Part shown: positions 63,725 to 64,000 of the stretch, one piece after another
Numbering within the stretch: the first letter of the stretch is position 1
Layout of the letters: each line of letters opens with the position of its first letter
Assembly: GCF_030936135.1 (NCBI RefSeq)
Contig: NC_082595.1
Coordinates: 112,050,334-112,114,333, forward strand
Origin: Gavia stellata
Lineage: Eukaryota; Chordata; Aves; Gaviiformes; Gaviidae
Direction of reading: 5' to 3'
Length of the DNA: 64,000 nucleotides
Made by a program: the position numbers and the translations under genes
The notes under the pieces: generated by a model
What the model was told of the DNA's origin: nothing
What the model saw: only the letters and a program-made list of their open reading frames with translations
Databases searched by the model: none

Positions 63725-64000
63725 ACCGGCCCCAGAGAGCTGCTTGGGAAGCGCTTCCCTCTGCAAAATGACCTCATGAAATGAGTTTAATGTTTCCAGA
63801 GGAAAGCAAGGCAGAACCTCTGGGGTCTTCAAAGGAGAAATGGCACGAGCAGACAACCAGGGAAGGAAAAAGCTGACGAGAGATGGAGAAATACCTGGAA
63901 GGAGCACTGAGAAAAAGCTAAGGGGAGAGGACAGGAGTGCACAAGCAAACACGAGAAAAAGCTGTGCAACACCTTTGTGAGAAGCCCCTTGCTCTGTTGT
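63725..64000. other. Right edge, nothing recognised
   Basis: No exon, repeat or signal supported in the last 276 bases. Confidence 0.5.

Overview
The window looks like bird nuclear DNA. It carries several CR1 retroposons with the avian-type 3' end, compact GC-rich vertebrate genes with short introns, and many minisatellites. The gene order PTK2B - CHRNA2 - EPHX2 - GULO matches the block known from human 8p21, where GULO is a pseudogene. The species cannot be named from sequence alone; a turtle or crocodilian is not strictly excluded.

Layout. 1-5.6 kb: the last eight coding exons and 3' region of PTK2B (+). 6.7-11.5 kb: complete CHRNA2 (-, six coding exons, 530 residues), convergent with PTK2B. 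11.5-16.8 kb: intergenic sequence with simple repeats and a GGCATTGCAT minisatellite. 16.8-17.7 kb: a CATCACGTG-rich minisatellite. 17.9-19.1 kb: a two-coding-exon gene (-, 208 residues) for a predicted secreted coiled-coil protein that I do not recognise. 20.6-22.2 kb: a purine/pyrimidine-alternating array ending just before a CpG-island promoter. 22.7-33.0 kb: complete EPHX2 (+, 19 exons, 562 residues). 33-40.8 kb: intergenic, largely minisatellite. 40.8-59.5 kb: complete GULO (+, 12 exons, 440 residues). 60.2-61.3 kb: a CR1 element. 62.0-63.7 kb: the 3' end of a further + strand gene with a helical C-terminus.

All splice models were read by eye. Coding phases close across every join, and the totals agree with what I know of the families (19 exons for EPHX2; 12 exons and 440 residues for GULO), so these genes look intact. 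The genes are independent vertebrate loci (a cell-adhesion kinase, a nicotinic receptor subunit, a lipid-epoxide hydrolase, ascorbate synthesis) sharing conserved synteny. They do not form an operon or a dedicated system, and I found no prokaryote-type system or CRISPR.

Most worth a second look: the unrecognised secreted coiled-coil gene and a copy of part of its exon in its own intron; an EPHX2 phosphatase domain lacking the second Asp of the HAD motif; an intact GULO with a GC-AG intron; and unusually dense, structured minisatellites, several sharing a GGGGTGCA core.
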